64,000 nucleotides of DNA from Buchnera aphidicola (Tuberolachnus salignus) (GCF_900016785.1 NZ_LN890285.1:186001-250000); one strand, 5' to 3'. Counted from the first letter of the stretch, positions 38,021 to 48,264 are shown. The notes: a model not told the origin generated them from the letters alone. Made by a program: numbers and translations.

Positions 38021-38713
38021 ATGAGCAAGCTAAAAATTGTCTTAATGAGACATGGGGAAAGCAAATGGAATAAATTAAATCAATTTACTGGTTGGCAAGA
38101 TATTAAATTATCAAAATATGGTGAAGAAGAAGCATATTTAGCTGCAAAAAAAATTTTTCAAAAAAAATTTTTTTTTGATATTGCATACACTTCTGTATTA
38201 AAAAGAGCAATACATACATTATGGATTATTTTAAAATTTATTAATCACTCTTGGATTCCTATTAAAAAAAAATGGCAATTAAATGAGAGACATTACGGTT
38301 CTTTAGAAGGTTTAAACAAAACTGAAACTATTAAAAAATATGGAATCGAAAAAGTACAATTATGGCGTCGAAGTTTTACTATTTTACCTCCTTTTTTAAA
38401 AAAAACAGATTTAAGGCATCCTCATTATGATAGAAAATATAATTTTTTAAAACCTGAAGAATTACCGAGTTCGGAAAGTTTAGAAATAACTTTACAACGT
38501 GTAATAAAATGTTGGAAAAATAATATTTTTCCAAATTTTAAAAAAAATAAAAAAATTTTAATTATAGCTCATGGAAATTCTTTAAGAGCTCTAATAAAAT
38601 ATTTAAGTAATATGACTAGTGAACAAGTAATCAATTTGAATATTCCCACTGGAAAACCTATTATATATGAATTTTCAAATAAATTTATTCCTGAAAAATA
38701 TTATTACCTTTAA
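38021..38713 (+). CDS. gpmA: Phosphoglycerate mutase, 2,3-bisphosphoglycerate-dependent
   Basis: Interconverts 3- and 2-phosphoglycerate in glycolysis. The phosphohistidine is H11 in LMRHGESKWN. R62 and E89 (NERHYG) and H184 (IIAHGNSLRAL) occupy the E. coli positions. The protein has 230 residues, about 20 fewer than E. coli GpmA; the missing part is the mobile C-terminal tail. An AGGA lies at 38012-38015. PfkA follows in the same direction after 65 bases. Confidence 0.97.
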   Translation: MSKLKIVLMRHGESKWNKLNQFTGWQDIKLSKYGEEEAYLAAKKIFQKKFFFDIAYTSVLKRAIHTLWIILKFINHSWIPIKKKWQLNERHYGSLEGLNKTETIKKYGIEKVQLWRRSFTILPPFLKKTDLRHPHYDRKYNFLKPEELPSSESLEITLQRVIKCWKNNIFPNFKKNKKILIIAHGNSLRALIKYLSNMTSEQVINLNIPTGKPIIYEFSNKFIPEKYYYL

Positions 38714-38778
38714 TTTTTTAAAAAAAATTTTTAAAACAAAATATTATTTTAGTTAAATTATGGAAAAACTTTTTTATT

Positions 38779-39756
38779 ATGATAAAAAAAATTGGTATTT
38801 TAACTAGTGGAGGAGATTCTCCAGGAATGAACGCAGCAATTAAAGCTGTTGTTCAGGCTGCATTAAAAAAAAATATTAATGTTATCGGAATCTGTAATGG
38901 ATATACTGGAGTAATACAAAAAAAATTTAAATTACTAAATGATAACAAAGTAAAAAATATTATGAATTATGGAGGAACAATTTTAGGATCTTCACGATTT
39001 CCTGAATTTAAACAAAAAAATATTCAAAAACAAGCTATCAAAAATCTTCATCAAAAAAATATTAATGCTTTAATTGTTATCGGAGGCAATGGGTCTTATA
39101 AAGGAGCACAATATTTAACGGAAATGGGTTTTCCATGTGTTGGAATCCCTGGAACAATAGATAACGACGTTCTTGGAACTGAATACACAATTGGATTTCA
39201 AACTGCTTTAAATACAGTTGTAAAATCAATTGATAAATTAAAAGATACTTCTTTATCACATCAAAGAATTATTATTATAGAAATAATGGGGCGTTATTGT
39301 GGCGATTTAGCTTTATCTGCTTTTTTTGCATGTAATTGTGATTTTGTAATTTTACCTACTGTTTTATTTAAAAAAAAAATATTAGTACAAGAAATTTTAA
39401 AAAATTTAAAAAAAGGTCAAAAAAATTTTATCATTCTGATGACTGAACATATTTATGATATTCATACATTATCAAATTATATACAAAAAAAAACTAATAA
39501 AGAAACAAGAGCTATTATTTTAGGTCATGTACAACGTGGTGGATCTCCTGTAACATATGATCGTATCTTAGCTACTCGTATGGGATATTATTCAATTAAT
39601 ATTTTATTAAAAGGAATATCTGGAGTGTGTATTGGAATAAAAAATAATTATATTGTCCATCAAAAAATTAAAAATTTATCTATTCATAAAAAAATGTCAT
39701 TTATACAAAAATGGTCTTTAAAATCAAAAAATTTATATCATTATACATATTTTTAA
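38779..39756 (+). CDS. pfkA: 6-phosphofructokinase, with altered Mg and effector sites
   Basis: ATP-dependent phosphorylation of fructose 6-phosphate, the main control point of glycolysis. The 325 residues (E. coli 320) keep the ATP loop TSGGDSPGMNAA (9-20), the catalytic GTIDND motif, MGRYCGD, and RAIILGHVQRGGSP. The Mg-ATP ligand D103 of E. coli (mature numbering) is Asn104 here: IGGNGSYKGA, codon AAT. Effector-site residues R21, R25, R54, R154 and K213 are replaced by Lys, Gln, Asp, Lys and Gln. Allosteric control by ADP/PEP is therefore probably lost, and catalysis may be altered. Confidence 0.95.
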   Translation: MIKKIGILTSGGDSPGMNAAIKAVVQAALKKNINVIGICNGYTGVIQKKFKLLNDNKVKNIMNYGGTILGSSRFPEFKQKNIQKQAIKNLHQKNINALIVIGGNGSYKGAQYLTEMGFPCVGIPGTIDNDVLGTEYTIGFQTALNTVVKSIDKLKDTSLSHQRIIIIEIMGRYCGDLALSAFFACNCDFVILPTVLFKKKILVQEILKNLKKGQKNFIILMTEHIYDIHTLSNYIQKKTNKETRAIILGHVQRGGSPVTYDRILATRMGYYSINILLKGISGVCIGIKNNYIVHQKIKNLSIHKKMSFIQKWSLKSKNLYHYTYF

Positions 39757-39799
39757 TGTTTATATATTTATATAAAAAAAAAATAATACATATTTAATA

Positions 39800-39842
39800 A
39801 ATATTATTTTTCTTCTAAATTTTTTAGAAGAAAAATAATATT
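39800..39842. terminator. Bidirectional terminator between pfkA and tpiA
   Basis: A 20-base perfect inverted repeat (39800-39819 and 39823-39842) with a 3-base loop, containing TTCTTCT/AGAAGAA, between convergent genes. It is the longest perfect hairpin noticed in the window. Confidence 0.75.
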
Positions 39843-39897
39843 ATAAGTTATATAAAATTATATAAAAAATATTTTATAATATATTAATTTTCATATT

Positions 39898-40662
39898 TTA
39901 CATATTAGAAATTTCTATAATTTTCATAAATTCTTCTACTTGTAAAGAAGCTCCTCCTATTAAAAAACCATCAATATCTTTTTGATATATCAAAGTTTTG
40001 GCATTATTTTTTGTAACAGATCCACCATATTGTATAAAAAAATTTTTTAATATTTGATTCGATTTACTTTTTATGTAATTTCTTATAAAATGACAAATTG
40101 ATTGAACTTCTTTAGGTGATCCAGAATTATGAGAGCCAATTGCCCAGATTGGTTCATATGCAATAATAGTATTATTAAATGCGCTTTCTCCACATAAATT
40201 AAAAATAACATCAATTTGTTTTTTACAAATTTCTTTTGTTTTATTAAAAATTTTTTCTTCTTTAGTTTCTCCAATACATAAAATAGGAACTAAATTTTCT
40301 TCCTTTAAAATTTTAAATTTTTTTGCAATGATTTCATTAGTTTCTTGATGGTATAAACGCCTTTCAGAATGACCAACAATAACATAAGAAATTCCAATAT
40401 CTTTCAACATAATAGGAGAAATTTCTCCTGTAAACGGACCTGAAAAATGTATATCTACATTTTGAGCACCTAAAAAAAAATTATTCTGAATATTTTTTAA
40501 TGTTTGTGTAATAAAATTAGAATACAAAATTGGAGGAGCAATAATTACAGTACAAATATTATAATATTTAATTAAAAATTGATTTAATGGTAGCAAGATA
40601 TTTCGAATAAATTTTTTACTTCCATTTAATTTCCAATTTCCCATAATTATGGGTTTAATCAT
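39898..40662 (-). CDS. tpiA: Triosephosphate isomerase
   Basis: Interconverts dihydroxyacetone phosphate and glyceraldehyde 3-phosphate. I choose the ATG at 40662 (254 residues, E. coli 255): it aligns with the E. coli start up to MGNWKLNG and follows AGGA at a suitable distance, whereas the in-frame ATG at 40680 has no ribosome site. Catalytic residues are N9 and K11, H98 (IVGHSERR) and E170 (AYEPIWAIG). The phosphate loop GGSVTKNNA is intact. It is convergent with pfkA. Confidence 0.97.
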   Translation of the reverse strand: MIKPIIMGNWKLNGSKKFIRNILLPLNQFLIKYYNICTVIIAPPILYSNFITQTLKNIQNNFFLGAQNVDIHFSGPFTGEISPIMLKDIGISYVIVGHSERRLYHQETNEIIAKKFKILKEENLVPILCIGETKEEKIFNKTKEICKKQIDVIFNLCGESAFNNTIIAYEPIWAIGSHNSGSPKEVQSICHFIRNYIKSKSNQILKNFFIQYGGSVTKNNAKTLIYQKDIDGFLIGGASLQVEEFMKIIEISNM

Positions 40663-40733
40663 ATTTTTAAATGTCCTCATATAGTTTTTAACGATTAAAT
40701 AAAATTTTAATATTTAAAAATATAATAAAAATA

Positions 40734-41030
40734 TTAATTATTTTTTATATAAGTTATATTAATACGATCACGTAATTGTTTTCCTGGTTTAAAATGCGGT
40801 ACATATTTTCCTTTTAAATTTACTTTTTCTCCTGTTTTAGGATTTCTTCCAATACGTGCAAATCGATAATGTAATGAAAAACTTCCAAATCCTCGAATTT
40901 CTATTCTATTACCAGTTTCTAAAGATTTTGCCATATATTCTAAAATATTTTTTACTGTATTCTCAATAATTTTATATACAATATAATTTTTTTTTATTGA
41001 AATACGTTCAAACAATTCTGATTTTGTCAT
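40734..41030 (-). CDS. ihfB: Integration host factor beta subunit
   Basis: DNA-bending protein that, with IHF alpha, shapes the nucleoid and promoters. The 98 residues (E. coli 94) contain [16 protein letters not shown] (about 42-57) and the DNA-contacting arm [13 protein letters not shown] with its conserved proline, then [11 protein letters not shown]. It lies 48 bases downstream of rpsA on the same strand, as in E. coli. The alpha partner is not in this window. Confidence 0.95.
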   Translation of the reverse strand: MTKSELFERISIKKNYIVYKIIENTVKNILEYMAKSLETGNRIEIRGFGSFSLHYRFARIGRNPKTGEKVNLKGKYVPHFKPGKQLRDRINITYIKNN

Positions 41031-41078
41031 GTATTTTTTTCTTTTTTTATTAAAAATTTTATTCTTTAATTTTAAATA

Positions 41079-42755
41079 TTATTCTGAATTATTTGCTTCT
41101 TCAAAAGCTACAGTCATTACATTTGATACGTCTTTTTTTGGATTAATATTTGAGATGTTAGAATTTTTTTTATTTTTAATTACACTATTTGGTGATAAAA
41201 GAGATAAATGAATAATTCTATTTTTACGATCAAATCCTATTAATTTTGTTTGTATAACATCTCCAATACTATACAAATTTTTATTTTCATTATTAGAATC
41301 TAAAGAAGAATTATTAATTTTAATATGTCCTTCTAAATTTTTTTTTAAATTAACAATTAAAATTTTTTCTGTAATTTTAAAAATAATTCCATCAATTAAT
41401 GTATTTTTTTTATTTTTTAATAAAAAAGTATTAAATGGATCTTCTTTTAATTGTTTAATACCTAACGAAATTCTTTCACGTTCAGAATCTACTTGCAATA
41501 CTACAGCAGAGATTTCATCTCCTTTTTTATATTTTTTAATAATAGTATCACTAATTTTTCCCCAAGAAATATCAGATAAATGCACTAAACCATCAATACC
41601 ACCTTCTAAACCTATAAAAATACCAAAATCTGTAATAGATTTAATTTTTCCAAAAACTTGATGTCCTTTTTGATATTTTTCTGAAAAAACTTTCCAAGGA
41701 TTAGTTTTGCATTGTTTTAAACCTAACGAAATTCTTCTTCTATTTTCATCAATATCTAATACTGTCACTTGAACATTTTCTTGGGTTTTAACTACTTTTG
41801 AAGGATGAATATTTTTGTTTGTCCAATCCATTTCTGATACATGTACTAATCCTTCTACCCCTTCTTGAATTTCTACAAAACAACCATAATCAGTTAAATT
41901 AGTTACTTTTCCTTGTAATTTAAAACCAATCGGATATCTTTTAGAAATATCAATCCAAGGATCAATACCTAATTGTTTTAATCCTAAAGATACTCGAGTT
42001 TTTTCTTTATCAAATTTTAAAATTTTAACTTGTATATCGTCACCAATATTTACAATTTCACTAGGATGTTTAACACGTTTCCAAGCCATATCAGTAATAT
42101 GTAATAATCCATCGGCACCTCCTAAATCAATAAAAGCACCATAATCTGTAAGATTTTTTACAATTCCTTTAACTATTAAACCTTCCTTTAAATTTTCTAA
42201 TAATTGTAAACGTTCTGCGCTGTTTTCAGATTCTATAACTGCCCGTCTAGAAACTACAACATTATTTCTTCTTTGATCTAGTTTAATAACTTTAAATTCT
42301 AACTCTTTTCCTTCTAAATGATTAGTTTCTCTAACTGGACGTATATCAACTAAAGAACCAGGTAAAAATGCTCGAATATCATTCAATTCAACTGTAAAAC
42401 CTCCTTTTACTTTACCATTGATAACTCCCAATACAATAGATTTTTTTTCATAAGCTTTTTCTAAACATAACCATGCTTCATGTCTTTTTGCTTTATCACG
42501 AGATAAAGCAGTTTCTCCAAAACCGTCTTCAATTGCATCTAATGAAACATCTACAATATCACCAATTTTTACTTCTATCTTTCCTTTCGAATTTTTAAAT
42601 TGTTCTATTGGAATAGAACATTCTGATTTTAAACCTGCATCTACTAAAACAATATCTTTTTTAATAGAAATAATTAATCCTGGAATAATAGATCCAGGTC
42701 GAGTTTTAACTTTTTTTAAAGATTTTTCAAATAATTCAGAAAAAGAAATTGTCAT
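41079..42755 (-). CDS. rpsA: 30S ribosomal protein S1
   Basis: Brings mRNA to the 30S subunit, especially mRNAs with weak ribosome sites. The 558 residues match E. coli (557) and contain six S1 repeats. Examples are [58 protein letters not shown] and [21 protein letters not shown]. The last two repeats are more diverged. No strong Shine-Dalgarno is visible before the ATG, as in E. coli, where rpsA autoregulates. Base composition is less extreme than that of its neighbours, as expected for a highly expressed gene. Confidence 0.98.
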   Translation of the reverse strand: MTISFSELFEKSLKKVKTRPGSIIPGLIISIKKDIVLVDAGLKSECSIPIEQFKNSKGKIEVKIGDIVDVSLDAIEDGFGETALSRDKAKRHEAWLCLEKAYEKKSIVLGVINGKVKGGFTVELNDIRAFLPGSLVDIRPVRETNHLEGKELEFKVIKLDQRRNNVVVSRRAVIESENSAERLQLLENLKEGLIVKGIVKNLTDYGAFIDLGGADGLLHITDMAWKRVKHPSEIVNIGDDIQVKILKFDKEKTRVSLGLKQLGIDPWIDISKRYPIGFKLQGKVTNLTDYGCFVEIQEGVEGLVHVSEMDWTNKNIHPSKVVKTQENVQVTVLDIDENRRRISLGLKQCKTNPWKVFSEKYQKGHQVFGKIKSITDFGIFIGLEGGIDGLVHLSDISWGKISDTIIKKYKKGDEISAVVLQVDSERERISLGIKQLKEDPFNTFLLKNKKNTLIDGIIFKITEKILIVNLKKNLEGHIKINNSSLDSNNENKNLYSIGDVIQTKLIGFDRKNRIIHLSLLSPNSVIKNKKNSNISNINPKKDVSNVMTVAFEEANNSE

Positions 42756-42921
42756 ATTTTCAATCTTAAATTTTTTTATTTTATATCTAAATTATTTCCT
42801 TATACATTTAGAACGTGAAATTACATTATGAACATCCATTTCATAAAAATTTTTGAAAAAATTTTTAAATAATAATAGATTAACATATTCAAAAATGAAT
42901 TTTTAAATTTTATTAATTTTT

Positions 42922-44214
42922 TTAAATCTTTTTTTTAAAAATTATAGACAAATTTTGAAAAAATTTTGGAAAAGTTTTATTAACACATTCAGGATTTAAA
43001 ATTTTAATTTTAACTCCTGATAAAGATACTAAAGAGAAACACATTGCAATACGATGATCATTATATGTATTAATCACAGCGGAAATAAATTTTTTTGGAG
43101 GAAAAATATGTAAAAAATCTTTTCCTTCAATAACAGTTGCACCTACTTTTCTTAATTCTGTACTCATTGCTGTTAAACGATCTGTTTCTTTTACTCTCCA
43201 ATTATAAATATTTTTAATATATACATCAGTTTCTGAAAATAACCCTAAAATAGCTACTGTCATTGCAGCATCTGGCATATGATTCAAATCAATTTTAATT
43301 CCTTTTAAAAAACCACGTGTACAAATAATAGAATTATTTTTCCATTTAATAATCGCACCCATAAGTTTTAAAACTTTGTAAAAATTTTTATCACCTTGTA
43401 TACTATTTTTAGATAATCCTTCAACTTCAACACTTCCACCTTTAATTGCGGCAGCAGCTAAAAAATAAGTTGCAGAAGATGCGTCACCCTCAATAAAATA
43501 ATTTTTTGGTGTTTTATACGTTTGATTACCTGAAATTTGAAAATGTAAATAATTTTTTAAAATTTTAATGTTTACTCCAAATTTTTTTATTAAATGTATG
43601 GTCAAATCAACATATGGTTTAGATACTAATTCGCCTAAAATAAAAATATTTGTTTCAAATTTTGCTAAAGGAGCCATAATTAATAAAGAACTTAAAAATT
43701 GACTAGAAATAGTACCTTTAATAGTAATTTTACCTCCTTTAAATCCACCTTTAATATGTATAGGAGGATAATTTTTTTTTTTACAATATTCAATATTTGC
43801 TCCACCTTGACATAAAGCATCTATTAAATGTTTAATAGGTCGTTCTTGCATACGTGAATTACCAGTTAAAATCAGATCATTATTACCTAATGATAAAACA
43901 GACACTAAAGGTCTCATTACCGTTCCAGCATTTCCTAAAAATAATTTTTTATTTTTTATATTTTGAAAATTTTTAAAAGATCCCAAAATTTTACATTCAG
44001 TATTATGGTTTTTTAATGTATACGATATACCTAAATTTTTTAAAGCAAGTAACATATATTGAGTATCGTCACTATTTAAAAGATTTTTTAATTTTGTAGT
44101 TCCAACAGATAATGCCGATAATAACAATACACGATTAGAAATACTTTTAGAACCAGGTAACGATACTTTTCCCGAGACAAAATTCGTTATCGGTATACAC
44201 AATTTTTTTTTCAT
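42922..44214 (-). CDS. aroA: 5-enolpyruvylshikimate-3-phosphate synthase
   Basis: Sixth step of the shikimate pathway to chorismate and aromatic amino acids, a central nutritional function of aphid symbionts. The 430 residues (E. coli 427) carry LPGSKSISNR (19-28, K23), LGNAGTVMRPL near 91-101, MPDAAMT with the catalytic Asp near 310-316, and WRVKETDRL. The C-terminal YNDHRIAMCFSL is intact. It starts 52 bases after serC on the same strand. In E. coli cmk lies between aroA and rpsA; it is not here. Confidence 0.97.
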   Translation of the reverse strand: MKKKLCIPITNFVSGKVSLPGSKSISNRVLLLSALSVGTTKLKNLLNSDDTQYMLLALKNLGISYTLKNHNTECKILGSFKNFQNIKNKKLFLGNAGTVMRPLVSVLSLGNNDLILTGNSRMQERPIKHLIDALCQGGANIEYCKKKNYPPIHIKGGFKGGKITIKGTISSQFLSSLLIMAPLAKFETNIFILGELVSKPYVDLTIHLIKKFGVNIKILKNYLHFQISGNQTYKTPKNYFIEGDASSATYFLAAAAIKGGSVEVEGLSKNSIQGDKNFYKVLKLMGAIIKWKNNSIICTRGFLKGIKIDLNHMPDAAMTVAILGLFSETDVYIKNIYNWRVKETDRLTAMSTELRKVGATVIEGKDFLHIFPPKKFISAVINTYNDHRIAMCFSLVSLSGVKIKILNPECVNKTFPKFFQNLSIIFKKKI

Positions 44215-44266
44215 AATTTTATATTCTCGATTTTTTAAAAATTATATTTTAAATATATTAAAAATA

Positions 44267-45352
44267 TTATCCAAATTTTTTTTCAAAATACTTCATAAAT
44301 TTAATTAAAGAAAAAATACCTTTTATTGACATCGCATTATATATTGAAGCACGTATACCCCCATATGCGCTATGACCTTTCAGCCCATATAATTTATTTT
44401 TTTCTGCATTATTTAAAAAAATAGGTGTTAAAGTATGATTTTTTAAAAAAAAAGTAATATTCATTAAAGATCTATTTTCTGGAACTACTAAATTATTATA
44501 AAATTCAGTAGAATCAATATATTTATATAATGTTTTAGCTTTCAAAATATTTTTTTTTTCAATAGCAGCAATACCTCCTTTTTTTTTTAACCATTTAAAT
44601 GTCAACCCTGCAACATACCAAGAAAATATTGGAGGTGTATTAAACATAGAATTTGTTTTAAATAAAATTTGATAATTTAAGATAGAAGGTACATTTTGTG
44701 TTATATTTTTTAATAAATCTTTTTTTATTATAATAATTGTTAAACCAGCAGGACCAATATTTTTCTGTGCACTAGCATAAATAAGACTATATTTTTTTAT
44801 ATTAATTACACGCGATAAAATAACAGAAGAAAAATCACCAATTACAATTTTTTGAGAAAAATTTGGTTCTTCAAAAATAGAAATTCCTTCAATAGTTTCA
44901 TTTGGACAATAATGTACATATTGACTATCAGGATTTAATTTCCATTTATTCATTGGTAATAAAGTATGTAATTTAGAATTATTTATATATTTTATATTAA
45001 TATTTTTTGGATGACAAAATTTTTTTGCTTCTAAAAATGCAGCATAAGACCAAAAACCACTATTAATATAATCAGAAGTTTCATGAGGTTTTAATAAATT
45101 TAAGGGAATAGCAGAAAACTGCCCTCTAGCCCCACCTTGAGCAAATAAAACATGATATTCAGATGGTATATTTAATAATTCTCTAAAATTTTTTTCTGTA
45201 TTTATTGCATATTCTAAAAAATTTTTACTACGATGACTAATTTCTAAAATAGAACAATTACTTTTATTCCAGTTATGAAAATTTTTTTGGATTTTTAATA
45301 ATATTTTTTTAGGAAACATAGCTGGACCAGGGTTAAAATTATAAATTTTCAT
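44267..45352 (-). CDS. serC: Phosphoserine aminotransferase
   Basis: Pyridoxal-phosphate enzyme of serine synthesis, converting 3-phosphohydroxypyruvate to phosphoserine. The 361 residues match E. coli (362). The cofactor lysine is K197 in YASAQKNIGPAG. FNPGPAMFP is at 6-14, and AQGGARGQFSAIP at 71-83 binds the phosphate. The C-terminal GHSAYGGIRASIYNA is intact. The serC–aroA order is the E. coli operon. Serine feeds GlyA in this window. Confidence 0.97.
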   Translation of the reverse strand: MKIYNFNPGPAMFPKKILLKIQKNFHNWNKSNCSILEISHRSKNFLEYAINTEKNFRELLNIPSEYHVLFAQGGARGQFSAIPLNLLKPHETSDYINSGFWSYAAFLEAKKFCHPKNINIKYINNSKLHTLLPMNKWKLNPDSQYVHYCPNETIEGISIFEEPNFSQKIVIGDFSSVILSRVINIKKYSLIYASAQKNIGPAGLTIIIIKKDLLKNITQNVPSILNYQILFKTNSMFNTPPIFSWYVAGLTFKWLKKKGGIAAIEKKNILKAKTLYKYIDSTEFYNNLVVPENRSLMNITFFLKNHTLTPIFLNNAEKNKLYGLKGHSAYGGIRASIYNAMSIKGIFSLIKFMKYFEKKFG

Positions 45353-45401
45353 GCAAAGTATACCTTCACTAATTTATCTAAAAAATGGTTAAAATTAAAT
45401 A

Positions 45402-45432
45402 ATATCGGCATTATTATAAAACATGCCGATAT
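45402..45432 (-). terminator. Probable serS terminator
   Basis: ATATCGGCAT (45402-45411) pairs perfectly with ATGCCGATAT (45423-45432), a stem with four consecutive G/C pairs. Read on the reverse strand it lies 30 bases past the serS stop and is followed by a T-rich tract. Confidence 0.7.
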
Positions 45433-45462
45433 ATAAAAAAAATAAAATTTACAGTATAATAT

Positions 45463-46755
45463 TTAATTTAAAAAAGTCATACCATTCATATAAGGATTTT
45501 GTAAAATTTTTGGTATTTGAATACGTCCATCGGAACATTGATAATTTTCCAAAATTGCAGCTAATGTTCTTCCAACAGCTAATCCTGAACCATTTAATGT
45601 ATGTAAAAAAACATTTTTTTTCATTTTATTATCATAATAACGAGAATTCATTCTGCGTGTTTGGAAATCACCCATTAAAGAACAAGAAGAAATTTCACGA
45701 TACATATTTTGTGATGGAAACCAAACTTCTAAATCATATGTTTTTTGAGCAGAAAAACCTAATTCTCCTGTACACAATAATATTTTTCGATATGGTAATT
45801 TTAATAATTTAAGAATTTTTTCTGCATGTTGAGTTAAAAGATCTAATGCAGTATTTGAATATTGAGGTTTTACAATTTGTATAATTTCTACTTTTTCAAA
45901 TTGATAATTTCGTATTAATCCTCGATTATTTTTTCCATATGCTAAATTTTCTGCACGAAAACAAGAACTTAATGCAGTCAATTTTAATGGCAAAAGATCT
46001 TCATTGATGATAGTATCTCGTATTAAATTTGTTAATGGTACTTCAGAAGTTGGTATTAAAAAATATTTTTTTTGTTTTTTTTTATTTATAAAATAAGTAC
46101 AAAATAATTCATTTTCAAATTTAGGTAATTGTCCTGTACCAAAAACTGATTTTTGATTTACTAAATTTGGAACATAAGTTTCAATATATCCGTGCATTTT
46201 TGTATGTATATCTAGCATAAATTGACCTAAGGCTCGATGTAAAAGCGCAATAGAACCGCGCATAATTACAAAACCAGTGCCAGAAATTACAGAAGATAAA
46301 TTCCAATCTAATCCTTTTAACTTTTGACCTAAAGTTACATGATCTTTTATAGAAAAATTAAATTTTTTTTGTTTTCCCCATTTATAAATTTCTTTATTAT
46401 TTTTTGAAATTTTTCCTATTGGAGTGTCAATATGAGGTATATTAGGTATATAAATTAAAAAATTATAAATTTTTAATTGAATGTTTTTTAATTTTTTTTT
46501 TATTAAAATAGATTCACTTTTTAAAAAAAGTAATGTATTTTTAATAAAATTATAATTTACATATAAATTTTGATAATAAATTAAATATTTAGATAATTTT
46601 TTTCGATGATTTTGTAATTGTTCACTTAATATTTGATATTTTTTTCTATTGTGTTCTAATTTTTTTAAAGTCTGTATATCTAAAAAAAAATTTTTATTTT
46701 TTAATGTCTTTTGAAAATGTAAATAATTTTTTTTTAAAATATTGTAATTTAGCAT
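45463..46755 (-). CDS. serS: Seryl-tRNA synthetase
   Basis: Class II synthetase that charges tRNA-Ser, such as the tRNA-Ser(UGA) in this window. The 430 residues equal the E. coli length. The N-terminal half is a lysine-rich coiled coil (about 30-100) that grips the long variable arm. Motif 2 is FRAENLAYGKNNRGLIRNYQ near residue 260-280, with TSEVPLTNL before it. Motif 3 is LNGSGLAVGRTLAAILENYQ near the C-terminus. It is divergent from trxB. Confidence 0.97.
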   Translation of the reverse strand: MLNYNILKKNYLHFQKTLKNKNFFLDIQTLKKLEHNRKKYQILSEQLQNHRKKLSKYLIYYQNLYVNYNFIKNTLLFLKSESILIKKKLKNIQLKIYNFLIYIPNIPHIDTPIGKISKNNKEIYKWGKQKKFNFSIKDHVTLGQKLKGLDWNLSSVISGTGFVIMRGSIALLHRALGQFMLDIHTKMHGYIETYVPNLVNQKSVFGTGQLPKFENELFCTYFINKKKQKKYFLIPTSEVPLTNLIRDTIINEDLLPLKLTALSSCFRAENLAYGKNNRGLIRNYQFEKVEIIQIVKPQYSNTALDLLTQHAEKILKLLKLPYRKILLCTGELGFSAQKTYDLEVWFPSQNMYREISSCSLMGDFQTRRMNSRYYDNKMKKNVFLHTLNGSGLAVGRTLAAILENYQCSDGRIQIPKILQNPYMNGMTFLN

Positions 46756-47021
46756 AAAAATAATAATCTTATAATATGTGTTAAATGATAAAAAAACGTA
46801 TATTAAAATTTATAATATTATAAAAAACTTATAAAATAAAAATTTTAATTTTATAAAATAATTTATAATTTTATTATAAAAGAATAATAAAAAATATTAT
46901 ATATATAAAAAATTTTATAAAATTTAAAAATTTATAAAAATTTTTTTAAAAAATACATATCATATATAAAATTTTTTAAAAATAAATTATAATTAATTTA
47001 TTTTAAAAAAGGATTATAAAA
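46756..47021. other. serS–trxB divergent intergenic gap
   Basis: A 266-base A/T-only stretch between divergent genes, with several short, overlapping A/T inverted repeats. Promoters for both genes must lie here, but I cannot single out hexamers with confidence. No coding potential is apparent. Confidence 0.5.
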
Positions 47022-47978
47022 ATGTATATTAAAAAAAATATATATGTTCCATTAATTATTATTGGTTCAGGTCCAGCTGGATATACTGCTGGAATTTATG
47101 CGGCAAGATCAAATATAAAAACTATAATTTTTACAGGACCTTATCCTGGAGGACAATTATTAAATACTTCTTCAATAGAAAATTGGCCTGGAGATTTTAA
47201 AAATATTAGTGGTTATGATTTAATGGAAAGAATGAAAAAACATGTTCAAATTTTAAATGTGCAAATTTTTAATGAAACTGTTATAAAAATTTTATGTAAA
47301 AAAAAAAATTTTCTTATTTTTACTAATAATACACAATATATTTGTGATGCTATTATTATTGCTACTGGAGCAACTGCGCGTTTTTTAAATATTCCATTTG
47401 AAAAAGAATATTTAGGAAAAGGTATTTCTACTTGTGCGATTTGTGATGGTTATTTTTATAAAGAACAAATTGTAGCAGTTGTAGGAGGAGGAAATACTGC
47501 AATTGAAGAAGCATTATATTTATCAAATATAACAGAAAAAGTTATTTTAATACATCGTAAAAAAACTTTTAGTGCAGAAAAAATTTTAATTGAAAGATTA
47601 CTAAAAAAAGTTTTTGAAAAAAAAATTTTAATTTATCAACCTTATTATATTCAAGAAATTATAGGAAACAAAAAAAATATTACACATATTAAAATTAAAT
47701 CACTTGAAAATCAAGATAATAAAATTTTAAATATTTCAGGATTATTTATTGCTATAGGGTACATTCCAAATTCTCATATTTTTAAAAAATTTTTACAACT
47801 TAATTCAACAGGACATATAATTTTAAATCATCAACAAAAAATTTTTACAACTCAAACAAGTTATCCAGGAATTTTCGCGGCAGGAGATGTAACTGATAAT
47901 CAATATCAACAAGCGATTACTGCATCAGCAAATGGATGTAAAGCAGCTATGGATGTAGAAAAATATTTACATATATAA
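47022..47978 (+). CDS. trxB: Thioredoxin reductase
   Basis: NADPH-dependent FAD enzyme that reduces thioredoxin. The 318 residues match E. coli (321). The FAD loop is GSGPAGYTAGIYAARS (15-30), the redox disulfide is C138-x-x-C141 (CAICDG), the NADPH motif is VVGGGNTAIEEALYLS, and the second FAD motif is AAGDVTDNQYQQ. AAAGGA lies 10 bases before the ATG. InfA follows after 70 bases; the same neighbourhood exists in E. coli with more genes between. Confidence 0.97.
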   Translation: MYIKKNIYVPLIIIGSGPAGYTAGIYAARSNIKTIIFTGPYPGGQLLNTSSIENWPGDFKNISGYDLMERMKKHVQILNVQIFNETVIKILCKKKNFLIFTNNTQYICDAIIIATGATARFLNIPFEKEYLGKGISTCAICDGYFYKEQIVAVVGGGNTAIEEALYLSNITEKVILIHRKKTFSAEKILIERLLKKVFEKKILIYQPYYIQEIIGNKKNITHIKIKSLENQDNKILNISGLFIAIGYIPNSHIFKKFLQLNSTGHIILNHQQKIFTTQTSYPGIFAAGDVTDNQYQQAITASANGCKAAMDVEKYLHI

Positions 47979-48048
47979 ATATGTATATTTTTTTAAAAAA
48001 TATAAAAAATTTTTATAATTTAAAAAATAAAAAAGAGAAAAAAAGAAT

Positions 48049-48264
48049 ATGAAAGAAGAAAATATAGAAATGCAAGGTGTGGTGATTGATACTTTACCTA
48101 ATACAATGTTTCGAGTAGAACTCGAAAATAAACATATTGTTATTGCGCATATTTCAGGAAAAATGAGAAAAAATTATATACGTATTTTAACAGGTGACAA
48201 AGTAACTTTAGAACTTACACCATATGATTTAAGCAAAGGAAGAATTATATTTCGTAGTCGATAG
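48049..48264 (+). CDS. infA: Translation initiation factor IF-1
   Basis: Single OB-fold protein that occupies the 30S A site during initiation. The 71 residues (E. coli 72) contain [20 protein letters not shown] (8-27), [15 protein letters not shown] and [18 protein letters not shown], the family signature. AGAGAAA serves as ribosome site. It is one of the best-conserved proteins in the window. Confidence 0.98.
   Translation: MKEENIEMQGVVIDTLPNTMFRVELENKHIVIAHISGKMRKNYIRILTGDKVTLELTPYDLSKGRIIFRSR

Noticed and set aside
40663-40680. tpiA start at 40680
   Set aside because: No ribosome site; AGGA and alignment to E. coli both favour 40662.
46756-47021. Replication origin or regulatory RNA in the serS–trxB gap
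   Set aside because: Only short A/T inverted repeats typical of the whole genome; no DnaA-box cluster or structured RNA with G/C pairs was seen.
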